Shown: in pieces, positions 9,024-18,788 of the stretch
Numbering within the stretch: the first letter of the stretch is position 1
Layout of the letters: every line of letters starts with the position of its first letter
DNA from: Gracilaria caudata
Lineage: Eukaryota > Rhodophyta > Florideophyceae > Gracilariales > Gracilariaceae
Assembly (NCBI GenBank): GCA_030374735.1
Contig: JASCIV010000343.1
Location: 1 to 23,634 of the forward strand
DNA: 23,634 nucleotides
Reading direction: 5' to 3'
The notes under the pieces: model-generated
Seen by the model: the letters and a program-made list of their open reading frames with translations, nothing else
Databases searched by the model: none
What the model was told of the DNA's origin: nothing
Program-made: the position numbers and the translations under genes

Positions 9024-10316
9024 ATGATTTGGAGCACGTTGCGCGCTCGTGAGTTGGGAACATCGGTATCCAAAGATTTAGTATGGAGAGCGGAGCTCAA
9101 CACTCTTTCCTACCTTCACTTGCAGCCTGCGTGGAAAACTGACTTCAAGGCAGTGAACCGTCGTTGTCGCGACTACATTGTGCAGCTCAGTGCATCTCCA
9201 GACGATGCTCTACTCGCAGCAGCATCTTCGAATGGCACTATAGAGATACATGAGCCTGACGACATTACAGATTCCCTTCGACTGAAGCTGACAAGCAACC
9301 ATTCTTCCAGAATTGCTGCCTTTACGTGGGGTAGAGGCGATGGAGATCATCTTTACGTTGCACATGAAGCTGGTGCTATTCATTTGTTTGACCTGAATAG
9401 AAATGATCCCAATACACCGACACATGTAATTTCGGAACTTGGAAACAAGCGCTTCATCACAGACATAATCACTCTAGAAGAGAATATCATTGCTGTCGCG
9501 CACAACGAGCTCCTTCACATGTATGATAGACGCCAGGGATGGAAGAGGAACTCCGCTACAACCACAAGGATAGGCAAGGAAATTGCTGTAGCTGGGAAGG
9601 GGTTAGAACTGTACATCGCCTCACCGGGAATCATCTCATTGTATGACCGCCGACAACTACCTCAGGGGAGAGCGTTCCTCAGCATGGAACGGATGAACAC
9701 AGAGACGGTTCTTAAACGCCACCTTCCAGAGCATTCACGACTGGACATGTTACGAGTACTCACCGGGGCACCACGAGGTTTTTTGTTTTATCGGACGGCG
9801 AAGGGGACCACAGGGTACATTGATATGCTTGGGAAAGCTGGAGAGCACATCACAGATACTCGTCCAGCTCCCTTCGGGGAGTCATCCCAGATCAGCCTGG
9901 GCGAAACTGGACTGCAATCGTACGGCACATTACGACAATCCTACGATCTGTCATGGCACGTAAGAAAGCGAGTCGGAGACGTGGTGTGCGCGTCCCAGGG
10001 GACGGGTTGGAGAGCAGTATTCCCTCAGACTTTTCGATCATCATTTGAAGTGATCTTGTTTGGACATGGAAGACCTATCGAGAGCTACGAAAGAGCACTT
10101 GATAACGAGGTGGCATGCATGCACGCAGTTGGGCGGAAGCTAGGACGCATCGCGCTCGGAGGAATCCGAAATGAAATGCAAATGCTGGAAGCAGATTGTT
10201 CTTTGACACCGGCTGCGCTTCACAATCCTCGCGAGGCAGAGGTCAAACCGCCTCCCAAAACTTGGTGGTCCCGTTTCAGGAACGAGAGTGATATGTCGCA
10301 GGCCAGTGCTGGATGA
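9024..10316 (+). CDS. WD40-like protein with two YDRR boxes
   Basis: A single-exon protein of 430 residues that folds, by pattern, as a WD40 beta-propeller. Repeat-like units are visible: LSASPDDALLAAASSNGTIEIHE, FTWGRGDGDHLYVAHEAGAI...LFDLN, ITLEENIIAVAHNELLHMYDRRQ and AVAGKGLELYIASPGIISLYDRRQ. Two successive units end in YDRR, which fits the W/Y-D-x-R box that DCAF proteins use to bind DDB1 in CUL4 ubiquitin ligases. The second half is less regular, with LGRIALGGIRNEMQMLE resembling a last blade. The C-terminus is Pro/Lys/Ser-rich. A DCAF4-like role is possible but is only inferred from the boxes; I do not recognise a specific orthologue. Upstream exons cannot be excluded. Confidence 0.7.
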   Translation: MIWSTLRARELGTSVSKDLVWRAELNTLSYLHLQPAWKTDFKAVNRRCRDYIVQLSASPDDALLAAASSNGTIEIHEPDDITDSLRLKLTSNHSSRIAAFTWGRGDGDHLYVAHEAGAIHLFDLNRNDPNTPTHVISELGNKRFITDIITLEENIIAVAHNELLHMYDRRQGWKRNSATTTRIGKEIAVAGKGLELYIASPGIISLYDRRQLPQGRAFLSMERMNTETVLKRHLPEHSRLDMLRVLTGAPRGFLFYRTAKGTTGYIDMLGKAGEHITDTRPAPFGESSQISLGETGLQSYGTLRQSYDLSWHVRKRVGDVVCASQGTGWRAVFPQTFRSSFEVILFGHGRPIESYERALDNEVACMHAVGRKLGRIALGGIRNEMQMLEADCSLTPAALHNPREAEVKPPPKTWWSRFRNESDMSQASAG

Positions 10317-11046
10317 AGCTGACCAACACAGGGTCGCACTGCACTGTGGCTGATGCACGGTGGTGATAAAACAAATTTTCGCAATGTTATTCTACTTCGG
10401 ATAGCAAATACTCATACATGGCGTCAACATCAGCTAATCCCCTCAGGGGACATCAACAGGGGCAGGATTCTTCGACAGTTCCGCCAGGAATATCCGTGCC
10501 CAAAATTCCCGGCGTCAGGTACGGGCGTGTCGGCACGACAACAACACATACTGTATGGCGTCACCAGCTGACGGCAGGGCATCGCACCCGGACATCATGA
10601 ACTAAGCGGGTGAACCAGACACACATTATTCAAGAATCAGTCATTGGGCATAGGGACGTAGTGGGTTACGAGGCTTTAGAAATATAGATGGACGACTTCA
10701 AACGCCTAGCTCGTATTTTACGTAAAACAATGCCAATAGCTGAGATCCTGGTAGCGCTCACATGCGCTCAAGATGTTATCACACACCTGCATTAAACGCA
10801 AAGCCAACGTCGCAAGCCCACCAGCACAGCTGCATGCCATTATCAGTTGCTGAACATAAGAAGTCATCACGTCGCATGAAAAACACATTTGCTCACAAAA
10901 AGCTCAGCGCCGCCCTGAACAACAGCGCACCTCTAAAACGAGAAAACAACACGAGAAAAGTCGCGCGCTTCGAATCCGTACTAGTAAACGAGTTGGCCAA
11001 TGTCAAGGCAGAGAACTCCTGAGAGCGATGAGCCAAAAGACGGAAA
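10317..11046. other. Gap between convergent WD40 and epimerase genes
   Basis: This 730-nt stretch should contain the 3' ends of both flanking genes. Small open frames occur on the plus strand but show no motif I recognise, and I found no tRNA-like B box with a matching stem. I see no other feature. Confidence 0.4.
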
Positions 11047-12099
11047 TTACTTGCGCTTAGAAGCCTTGGAGTCAGTAGGGGCGTGAGTGCCCACCACAGT
11101 AGATGTGGAGTAGTCGTTGTCGATGCCCTTGGCTTTCTCTTCCTCGATCTGTGACTTGATCCAGTCATAAGTCCTCCTCAGACCATCCTCAAGCTTAATT
11201 CCCGGCACCCAACCAAGAACCTTCTGGCAAAGCTCGTTGTCAGAGTTGCGCCCACGCACACCCTCAGGACCCGGGATATGCTTGATCGGAATATCCTTAC
11301 CACCGAAACCAAGCACCATCTTAGCCATGTCATTCATGGAGATCATCTCATCAGAACCGATGTTGAGCGGCTCAGCAAAGTCAGAGTCCATGAGACGGAT
11401 AACGCCATCAACGGCGTCGTCAACGTAGCAGAAGGAGCGGGTCTGATTTCCATCACCCCACATCTCAAACTCAGTGGTGGAAGTGATGGACTTTCGGCAG
11501 AAGGCGGCTGGGGCCTTTTCTCGACCACCCTTCCATGTTCCCTGCGGGCCGTAGATGTTGTGGAAGCGGCCAATTCTAGTCTTCATGCCAAAGTCCTTGC
11601 CGTAGTGAATAGCAAGTTCCTCTGAAGCAAGCTTCTCAAGCCCATAGGCATCCTGCGGTTGTGCAGGCCAGGCGTCCTTCTCCTTGAGACCCGGGTTGTT
11701 CGGATCGAGCTGCGCTCCCTCAGGGTAGATGCAGGCAGAGGAGGCATAGTAGAACCTCTTGCAACCGGAGGTGCGCGCGGCCTCAAGCATGTTGAAGGAG
11801 ATCATGGCATTGTTGTAGAGAATGACAGAATGATTGGATTGGATGAAGCCCATACCTCCCATGTCGGCGGCAAGGTTGTAAATGTCCTCGCAATCCTTGG
11901 AAGCCTTCATGCAGTTCTCCTTATCACGGAGATCGAGTAACATGAACTCGGTGCAGAATTCTTCGACCTTGAAGTACTCATTTTCCTTCCAATCGGCACC
12001 GATGACATGGTTGCCTTCATCCTTGAGACGCTTTGCAAGATGTCCACCGATGAAACCACCAGCTCCGGTAACGAGAACTCGCTTCTTGGTATCAGTCAT
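11047..12099 (-). CDS. GME: GDP-mannose 3,5-epimerase
   Basis: Converts GDP-D-mannose to GDP-L-galactose (and GDP-L-gulose) in the cytosol, the branch point to L-ascorbate in the plant route and a source of L-galactose for cell-wall polysaccharides. It is an NAD-binding short-chain dehydrogenase fold. The ATG at 12099 gives 350 residues; the frame continues upstream only to a TTG. TGAGGFIGGH (11-20) is the Rossmann loop. Catalytic residues match the Arabidopsis enzyme at a constant offset of 22: Cys123 (ASSACIYPE), Tyr152 and Lys156 (YGLEK), Lys195 (GGREKAP) and Arg284 (RGRN). The roughly 22-residue N-terminal extension of the plant protein is missing. The C-terminus adds a short Lys/Ser-rich tail. 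No intron is seen. All active-site positions are intact, so it should be functional. Confidence 0.97.
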   Translation of the reverse strand: MTDTKKRVLVTGAGGFIGGHLAKRLKDEGNHVIGADWKENEYFKVEEFCTEFMLLDLRDKENCMKASKDCEDIYNLAADMGGMGFIQSNHSVILYNNAMISFNMLEAARTSGCKRFYYASSACIYPEGAQLDPNNPGLKEKDAWPAQPQDAYGLEKLASEELAIHYGKDFGMKTRIGRFHNIYGPQGTWKGGREKAPAAFCRKSITSTTEFEMWGDGNQTRSFCYVDDAVDGVIRLMDSDFAEPLNIGSDEMISMNDMAKMVLGFGGKDIPIKHIPGPEGVRGRNSDNELCQKVLGWVPGIKLEDGLRRTYDWIKSQIEEEKAKGIDNDYSTSTVVGTHAPTDSKASKRK

Positions 12100-13496
12100 C
12101 GTAAGAAACAAGAGATAGATGCGAAAAAGAGATGAGAACTAGGGATATGTGAGGAAGAGAGGAACGGATCGCGACGACGAGCGAATAGCACGGAAAAGGA
12201 AGCAGTGCGAACGGCGGCAACGAAAAAGTGTTCAACGAGCAGCTGGACAGCAACAGCTGCCGAACGCACCAGCTATAAGCGAAATCGCGGCCTGGCGGAC
12301 AGTCAGCTATCGGCGAGCGAAAAGGTGCCCGAATCGGGCGAAAAAAAAGATTACCAGAAAAGGGGCCATTTGGAGCGCGCGCCTCTGACAGTGATTAGTG
12401 GCGCGCCGACACGAAAAAAGAACTCAGAGCGGCACTGCTGACACCATCAGCTGGCAGCCCCCAGCAGCAACACTACTCCGTCGGCCCCACCGGGTGCGCC
12501 CATCGATGTAAAGTTAATGGCGCCTCAGGCGTTGGCGACCGCACGCTTCCTCAAGCTCGGTCGGCGGCGCCGCTGTAATCAGCGCTTACCGCGCTCTCGG
12601 CGCGGCGACGAGGCGGGCAATGCGTCGGCTCGCGACGGTCGCTGTCAGCGGTGCCCTTGTATACATGTTTGGCGACGGCGACAGCCATGGGTCGTCGGGA
12701 CGTTGACGCATCATACAAACGAGCCTCATCGTTGTGCCTTTGGACATTACGCGTCGGCGTCGATGTGATTGCTCGTCAGCTGCTGAAGCCGCTGCTGCTA
12801 ACAGCTGCAATTGATGCCATTGCTGGCGACGCACGCCGCGCTCTTCACGAGCAATCGTCGCGTCGGGACAACATGCCGAAGGTAGCATGTATCCTTCGTA
12901 TCTACAGCTATCCCTCAATGTTACTTGCTTAGCATGCACTCTATCCCGACAGCTGCACAATCTCTCGCGTGACGCCGAGATTCATGACAGAAGCAATCGC
13001 TTCGATTCGAACCGCATCCGTCAACGAATCGTACGCGCATGCGCAGCGGGGGATTTGGTCGTCCCTACCCGCACATTCCCCAATTGGAATGAATGCCCAC
13101 CACAAACCGCTGGAGGCAGCTCACTTCAATTCACGGCGGGTGCTCGTCGCCAAAATGCCCTCCACAAACTGCGTCAGCAAGCGCAGCCAGCGCCGCCTAT
13201 GATCTCCGAGCCTCTCGAGCACGCGCCACGCGTCCACGTCGCGCCACGTAATTGGCCGCCTCAGATATGAGTGCATCAATCAAGCAGCGCGCCACGCAAG
13301 TGGCGTTACCCGACCGCTCAACGCCTTTAAAAAGCCAGCGCCGCATCGTGTTCTCATCCGCGCGCGTCTTCTCCGCCAGCTCGAGCTCCTCTCCTTTGTC
13401 CACTGCCAACATGGAGTAACACAAACACTCACACGTCCTCTTCCTGTCTTCTGCGCAACATCCACCCCCGTCCACCGCTTGTCTCGTCCCCCCCAA
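12100..13496. promoter_or_regulatory. GC-rich divergent upstream region, no gene seen
   Basis: About 1.4 kb between the divergent epimerase and R3H genes. Several frames stay open because of high GC, but no product is recognisable and the frames contradict each other. A TTTAAAAA TATA-like element sits near 13325-13332, about 165 nt before the R3H start, followed by a pyrimidine-rich leader (about 13350-13495) that probably forms its 5' UTR. Confidence 0.45.
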
Positions 13497-14180
13497 ATGG
13501 CACTCCAAAAGCTTACGGCAGCTGACCTTGAGCTGTTGGCAAGCGACAACCTCCCGCTGCTCTCCGCACTTCCGGACCGTCCGCGAAATGCCGCGCTCCC
13601 GGCTGCTCGCGCGCACAAGCGTGCGCGCGCTGTCAATCGTTCCTCACGTGCGGTGCCGCGCAGGCTCAGGCGTTATTACAACGACGTCAATCTCGCCGTG
13701 AATGCTGCCTCATCTGGTGCGTTACCCAGAACGCCGGCCGAACTGGCCTCTTTGTTTGAACGAAGGTCCAGATCTGAGTTCGACACTCTGTTCGGTGATG
13801 ACGAAGTGAGAAGCGCTTGGGAAAGATTTGTGCTGGCTGATGATGTCGCCGAGAGAGCCGGCGTGCGTGAGGGGGCGAGTCATGCTCGTGACACGAAACC
13901 GGTGCCGAGGGTGGATGGCAGGCTCAGACAGCTAATCAAACAGCGTGGTGCGCTGGTTCGCCCTCTTGTTGAACAATTCGAGAAGCAGGTCATGGCGCTG
14001 CCAGCTGGTCAGTCTGTTCGACTTGTACTGGAGTCTCCGTTTTCTCGACTGGTTGCTCATGGTGTTGCTTCATTTCACCTTATGAAACACAGGAGTTTTG
14101 ATGTCGGTAATCAGAGGGTTACCGTTATATCCGCAACCAATCCCTCGCACCAGGTGAGGTTGTTGGATGTCGTGGCATGA
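13497..14180 (+). CDS. R3H-domain protein, R3HDM4-like
   Basis: A 227-residue protein; the ATG at 13497 is chosen because the frame upstream only reaches a TTG. The N-terminal part has the R3H-associated region: PRRLRRYYNDVN, then a Leu/Arg/Asp-rich segment with FDTLFGDDEVRSAWERFV. The C-terminal part is an R3H domain (about 165-222), SVRLVLESPFSRLVAHGVAS, with the signature Arg184-x3-His188 used for single-stranded nucleic acid binding. This pairing is that of vertebrate R3HDM4 and related small eukaryotic proteins, whose biological role is poorly known. The leading 60 residues are Arg/Ala-rich and may direct nuclear import. No intron is seen. The domain call is good; the exact function is unknown. 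Confidence 0.85.
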   Translation: MALQKLTAADLELLASDNLPLLSALPDRPRNAALPAARAHKRARAVNRSSRAVPRRLRRYYNDVNLAVNAASSGALPRTPAELASLFERRSRSEFDTLFGDDEVRSAWERFVLADDVAERAGVREGASHARDTKPVPRVDGRLRQLIKQRGALVRPLVEQFEKQVMALPAGQSVRLVLESPFSRLVAHGVASFHLMKHRSFDVGNQRVTVISATNPSHQVRLLDVVA

Positions 14181-14863
14181 ATGGTACCAACCTGAAGTCA
14201 GATTATCGTCTGTGTGTTGTACTTGCGATGACGTTCTTTCCCACCTGTGCGGGTGAGTTGAGCGTACTCCTTGTAAATTATAGCGTGTCCTGTACTGTGT
14301 ATCGGATATACTGTGTACATTGTATAAATGTCGTTAACCTTGGTCAATGTGTGTGGCCTGTAAATGTATATTACCGAAGTCGTAAACTGAAATTAATGTG
14401 TGGCCGTGAGATGCTTCACTAATCGTTGTAACTACGTCATGTGGCCTCACTGCTTCAAAAACGGTTCTCGTTTGGACCGATACTAGCCGCCGCACCTTCG
14501 TGGCCTTGTCCGGTCTACCGATCGGAACACGGCAATGCTGACGATGTGTGGTGATAGTGCCATACGTGCTTCCGAGGCAATCACTATTCACAACGTCGCC
14601 TACACTGGCTCAATATTCTCCACTCTTTTGTCGGGCCGTGCCTGGCGAAAGCTGTTAGACCACACGACTATCACTCTTTGGGTTCTATTGCACTGGCTGA
14701 TCGCAATTTGAAAAGCAACAATCTCTTTACTCCTGCTCAGTTCTTTCTTTCTTTGGTCCAAATGCGTTTGCGACGTTTCTCCTGTGGTTTGAAGGCGTCT
14801 TCTCGAAAAATAAATAACACACTCTCCCTCCCTCTCTTATAGGCACACCTAGCTTAATTGGAA
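14181..14863. other. 3' region of the R3H gene, nothing else recognised
   Basis: It contains an AATAAA at 14809-14814 on the plus strand, which could end the R3H transcript, although 630 nt is a long 3' UTR. A 45-codon plus-strand frame near 14425-14537 is open but unrecognised. I see no RNA gene. Confidence 0.35.
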
Positions 14864-15255
14864 CTACGTGGAGAGCGCTTGTCCTGAAAGAAACGCTCTC
14901 TCACTCATTAAAAAGGCCAGCACGTTTTCAGGCCACTTTCTAACAATATCAGCAACAAGTAGACCTTGACGATCACGAAGAGGTGGGAGGCTTAGTCGTC
15001 TTGCATGTGTCCTCTTTGGGCACCTTAAGACATAATGCTCGACGTCATTCAACACTTATGCCTCTGCAGCACCTCATCAGTCGGAAACCATTTCGAGCTC
15101 AATAAACAAGAAAGAAGACAAAACAAAAACGATCTCGCTGTAGATCTAAGCACCTTCTTCCTTATCATGGTCTGTCGCCCCTTATTCCGATGGCCAGGAG
15201 AACGATCTAGAGATAGTTCTCTCTCCTGAGAAAAGCCAAAAACTTTGACGGCCAC
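14864..15255 (-). mobile_element. Decayed LINE retrotransposon C-terminal end (copy A)
   Basis: Two minus-strand frames abut with a frameshift near 15049-15055. The first ends SSKWFPTDEVLQRHKC, the second starts VLNDVEHYVLRCPKR. Read through, they give Cys...His-x4-Cys with the EHYVLRCP block typical of the zinc knuckle and tail that follow RNase H or reverse transcriptase in non-LTR retrotransposons (usual form ETVEHFLLxCP). The following PENVLAFLMSERAFL also fits that tail. No reverse transcriptase catalytic motif is present in the window, so this is a 5'-truncated, frameshifted remnant, as LINEs usually leave. The match is by eye and short. Confidence 0.45.
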
Positions 15256-15490
15256 TGTCTGATGTGTTCTTTCAGGGCCTTATCTTCTAGCTCACGCGGC
15301 GTTGGAAGCGCAGCAAGCTGCGAGGCGTTTGTCAACGGACATCTAAATAATACATGGCCTAACATTCCGTCTTTCATCATCCTCGCGCCACACTAACCAG
15401 GGTTCAACACATTCTTCGCTGATTCGTTCGATGTGCACTGCGCAGGCAATGGTGACGAACAGTAACGTGTTGATCTTTAGAAGCTACAGT
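15207..15490 (-). mobile_element. Decayed LINE C-terminal end (copy B)
   Basis: A minus-strand reading gives CGARMMKDGMLGHVLFRCP, a zinc knuckle with Cys and His-x4-Cys, then a 50-residue tail with IRQWPSKFLAFLRRENYL and a stop at 15207-15209. The tail lines up with copy A (IVRKWPENVLAFLMSERAFL), so the two are diverged relatives in direct tandem on the same strand. Upstream in another frame, CLRSAHRTNQRRMC resembles the segment that precedes the knuckle in such elements. A TAG just before the CGAR block and frame changes show that it is broken. Its left end overlaps the start of copy A in a different frame. Confidence 0.4.
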
Positions 15491-16467
15491 GACTGTGAAA
15501 TGCGCTTTGCAATCATGGTAAAGTGTTACGACATGTGCTAACCCTTCAGGGTTGTCAGTATGCATAAGTTTCTCCCTGTGGCATCAGTCGCTTCGATGAT
15601 AGCGTTCTTTGCGAGATTTAGGAGCGCAGCGTGCATTTTACGTCCACACATCAACGACGTGGTCTGAGCATAACACCGCCGCAGATTTGCAGCCGGTGAC
15701 TAGGTTTTCTTGGGGACGCATCATAGGTTGTTTGGGGAAATAAGCAAGCCCCTCGCGCTGCGAGACAATTCATGCACGCTCATAACAGAGAGGAAGAACA
15801 ACCTGGTCTGATCATACAGCAAGTTGTAACAAAACGCACGAAAGCCCTTGCTTAGTCGTGTTGGCCACCATCTCCTCCTTCTGTTTACGAAACGCTTTCG
15901 TCAATTACTTGCGCGCGGGGGGTTTGAGAAAGACCACCCGAACACATAAAAAGCCTCTATATCGCCGCCGCCAACTACAAATCATGAGCTGTGCTACACT
16001 CACACACACTCTGCAGGGCCACAACAAGAAGTTTTAGGCCGCTTAGATCCTTTTCGCCACATCATATATCTATTTGTCCTTGTTGATTAGATGGCCATTA
16101 CTTTCTCCCTTCCAGAGTCGATTAGACCTTAGAAAGAGTGTTTGTTTCTCACGGAAGAGGAAGGAAACGTTTCGTTCATCGCAGAGAACAGTTGTTGGTC
16201 CGAGGAATTAAACAGATTTACGCAACACACAAAAAAGTGTACGTAAAGCTAGTTGCATCTCAATGTACTTTGGTGTCCGTAAGGCGTTTGTGGAGAATCA
16301 AAAGCATGCCCCGTACCTCTGTACTATGGTTTAAACTCAGAACTGCACCACTAACAACGAACATTGTATGACATCGCATATCCGTGATGTACAAGTCAAG
16401 GACATTACACAACTTGAGCATTGCTTTCTAATAAACTAATAGGCATTCCAATACAATTCCTAGAACA
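15491..16467. other. Gap with possible short plus-strand transcription unit
   Basis: No recognised protein. A TATA-like ATAAAAAG near 15946 and an AATAAA at 16430-16435 on the plus strand bracket about 480 nt. Inside is a 77-codon Arg/Lys-rich open frame (16138-16371) that starts at GTG and lacks an early ATG, and a 17-codon frame from the ATG near 15984. These could belong to a small gene or non-coding RNA, or be chance. Confidence 0.25.
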
Positions 16468-17909
16468 TTACGACGCTTCGGCATGATCAACAACCGGCTC
16501 ATTCGCAAGACGATCAACAACTGCATCAATGTACTCATTGGTGGTAACCCAAAACTGACGATCCGTACCTTTGTTCCCATGAATACAAATGGCAAGATCT
16601 TTGGTCATTGTGCCGCTTTCGACCGTATCAATGCAAGCCTTCTCAACTCGGGTTGCAAAATTGACGAGATCTTCATTGTGATCAAGTTTTCCACGATGTT
16701 CCAAACCACGTGTCCAGGCAAAAATGGATGCAATGGGATTCGTACTAGTTTCCTTTCCAGCCTGATGTTGACGGTAATGACGAGTTACAGTACCGTGCGC
16801 GGCTTCTGTCTCAATAGTTTTGCCGTTGTCATGGGGGCACACCAGAGTTGAGGTCATAAGACCCAAGCTTCCGAAACCTTGTGCGCTGATGTCTGAAACG
16901 CACATGGAGAGGACACGTCAGAAAAGAAATTAGTTAGCAGAGATGGAGAGATGACAAAAAGTGCTGTAACTAAATATTGGAATCACGTACCAGAAATAAC
17001 ATCGCCGTCATAGTTCTTGAGAGCAGCGACATAGCCGCCGTCAGACTTGATCATATAAGCAACAAAGTCGTCAATAAGACGGTGCTCGTAAGGAACATCT
17101 GGATAATCGGCATGAACTTCGGCAAAGATCTGCAAAAACCGTCCGTCATACTGTTTGAGAATGGTATTCTTACTGGCCAGAATAACAGGCAAACCTCTCA
17201 TCCGAGCATATGAAAAGGTAGCCTTGGCAAATCCATAAATGCTTTCATCAGTATTATACATACACAGCCCGACTCCCGCATCTTCGAATTCATGCACGAC
17301 ATGTTCATCAACACGACCATTTTCATGTTCGTACACCATCTTGAGCGTACCCTTCCCAGGCGGAATGCGCATATCGACGGATTTGTACTGGTCCGCATAC
17401 GCATGGCGGGCGATGATGATGGGTTTGTTCCATGCCGTAACAAGTCGGGGAATGTTTTGAGCAATGATAGGCTCTCTAAACACGGTACCATTAAGAATAG
17501 CTCGAATGGTACCGTTCGGCGACTTGTACATGCGTTTAAGACCAAACTCGTCAACGCGAGCCTCATCTGGAGTGATACCAGCACATTTAATGCCAACGTT
17601 ATGCTCCAGAATGGCATGAGCGGCCTCGACTGTGACTCGATCATCTGTTTTGTCCCTGTTGATGATGCCGAGATCATACTCTATGATTGGAATATCCAGA
17701 TACGGGGTGATGAGACGATCCTTGATAGTCGCCCAGATCATGCGAGTCATCTCATCTCCATCGAGGGAAACAACTGGGTTCTCAACCTTTATCTTCGTGA
17801 CGGCAGTTGCTGCTGCTGCAAACGAGCGAGAGGGTAGCTTGCTCGAAACAGCAGCGGTAGACAACGACCTAGCCGCAAGGGCAGCACCATGGAGCAAGGG
17901 ACGCATCAT
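16468..17909 (-). CDS. IDH: Mitochondrial NADP-dependent isocitrate dehydrogenase
   Basis: Oxidatively decarboxylates isocitrate to 2-oxoglutarate, producing NADPH. Two exons, 17909-16991 and 16892-16468, join in phase 1 to give 447 residues; across the splice the protein reads KNYDGDVISDISAQGFGSLG, the conserved family block. The first 42 or so residues (MMRPLLHGAALAARSLSTAA onward) are rich in Ala, Arg and Ser without acids, a typical mitochondrial presequence. Visible catalytic and substrate residues: SPNGTIR, RHAYADQY (the arginine matching human Arg132, and the Tyr), SKNTILKQYDGR (Lys), metal-binding Asp in LIDD and NYDGDV, and the NADP-binding HGTVTRHYR. The residue after GTIR is Ala where animal and plant enzymes have Asn. 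Upstream GTG at 17915 is not needed since two ATGs follow. Confidence 0.95.
16893..16990 (-). other. Intron of the isocitrate dehydrogenase gene
   Basis: Donor TCTG|GTACGT and acceptor GCGTTTCAG|ACATC, 98 nt, phase 1. Reading through the donor gives a stop a few codons on, and splicing restores the conserved family sequence exactly. Confidence 0.92.
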
Positions 17910-18788
17910 GAACACACCAGCAAAGGCCCACAGGGTGAGTGAGAAAGGAGCACTGTCGCGAAAAGGATAACACGAACGTCTAATCCTCGGATCACGGGAG
18001 AGTCTAATCGCCGGAGCTCAGCAGATAGCAGAGCGCAGAGTACCCTTCGTAAATCACAAAGAAGTCCCTTGTTCTCGAGTCCTGAACGGACGGCCGCACC
18101 CAGGACGAGGTACCGAATGGCGTGCAGATGTGAAGATTCGTTTTCTCTCGAAGCGGCGCGATTGGCCATCTTCTCTGTACGCCCATTGGTGTGTCCAGAT
18201 ATTTGTACACGGATGTGTTGCCGGAGTGCAGCAATGCCCCACTCGTAAGATACCTTCGTGGCGGCCAACGGTCGCGTCTTGTGCTCCCGCCCATGTCCAC
18301 GGGCCAGATGACAATCTCCAGGGTCCAGGGTCCGGAAATTGGTGCACTTCCAATCATTGGAATCCAGTGTGAGACATCAAGTTTCCAAGTAAAGGCAGCA
18401 GATCATTCGCCTCTGCGAAGTTGATCGACTGCCGTGTGCACTCACATTGCATATCTTATATGGCACAGTTCACAATGAAGAAGAGAACAGAGTACGTGCG
18501 TGTCGACTACATCTGGATGAAGGTCAACGACGTCAAGCGTGGGACAAACTGCTTAAGGCATTGAACGACATCAGCTTTAGTGAACTAGCCAACTATTCGC
18601 TTACGGTTGCAAACTGAATATTAAAATGCAGAACCCCGACAAGCAGTTCTTGTACATCCCAAAACACTGCCGATCCCCTTTCTCACCACCTGAACAAATT
18701 ATCTTCCCATCAAATGAACTCATCTGAGTCTCAATGACAACAGTGTCCAGGCTCGGTCATTGCCAACCCGTCACTTGCGAACAACGTC
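17910..18788. other. Gap between IDH start and DHAR-protein stop
   Basis: It should hold the IDH promoter and the 3' UTR of the next gene. Between about 18054 and 18268 all three minus frames are open, and two plus frames are also open over part of it, but none encodes anything I recognise. Confidence 0.35.

Noticed and set aside
12995..13025. B-box-like GATTCGAACC suggesting a minus-strand tRNA
   Set aside because: The flanking bases do not form a T-arm stem, and no acceptor or anticodon arm can be built.
12149..13270. Several open frames in the epimerase to R3H gap
   Set aside because: High GC keeps many frames open; they overlap, disagree and carry no known domain.
13197..13636. Minus-strand frames opposite the R3H start
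   Set aside because: Arg/Ala/Cys-rich mirror of the GC-rich start of the R3H gene; no motif.
14420..14710. Open plus-strand frames after the R3H gene, thought to be retroelement pieces
   Set aside because: Each is under 60 codons with no reverse transcriptase, integrase or RNase H motif.
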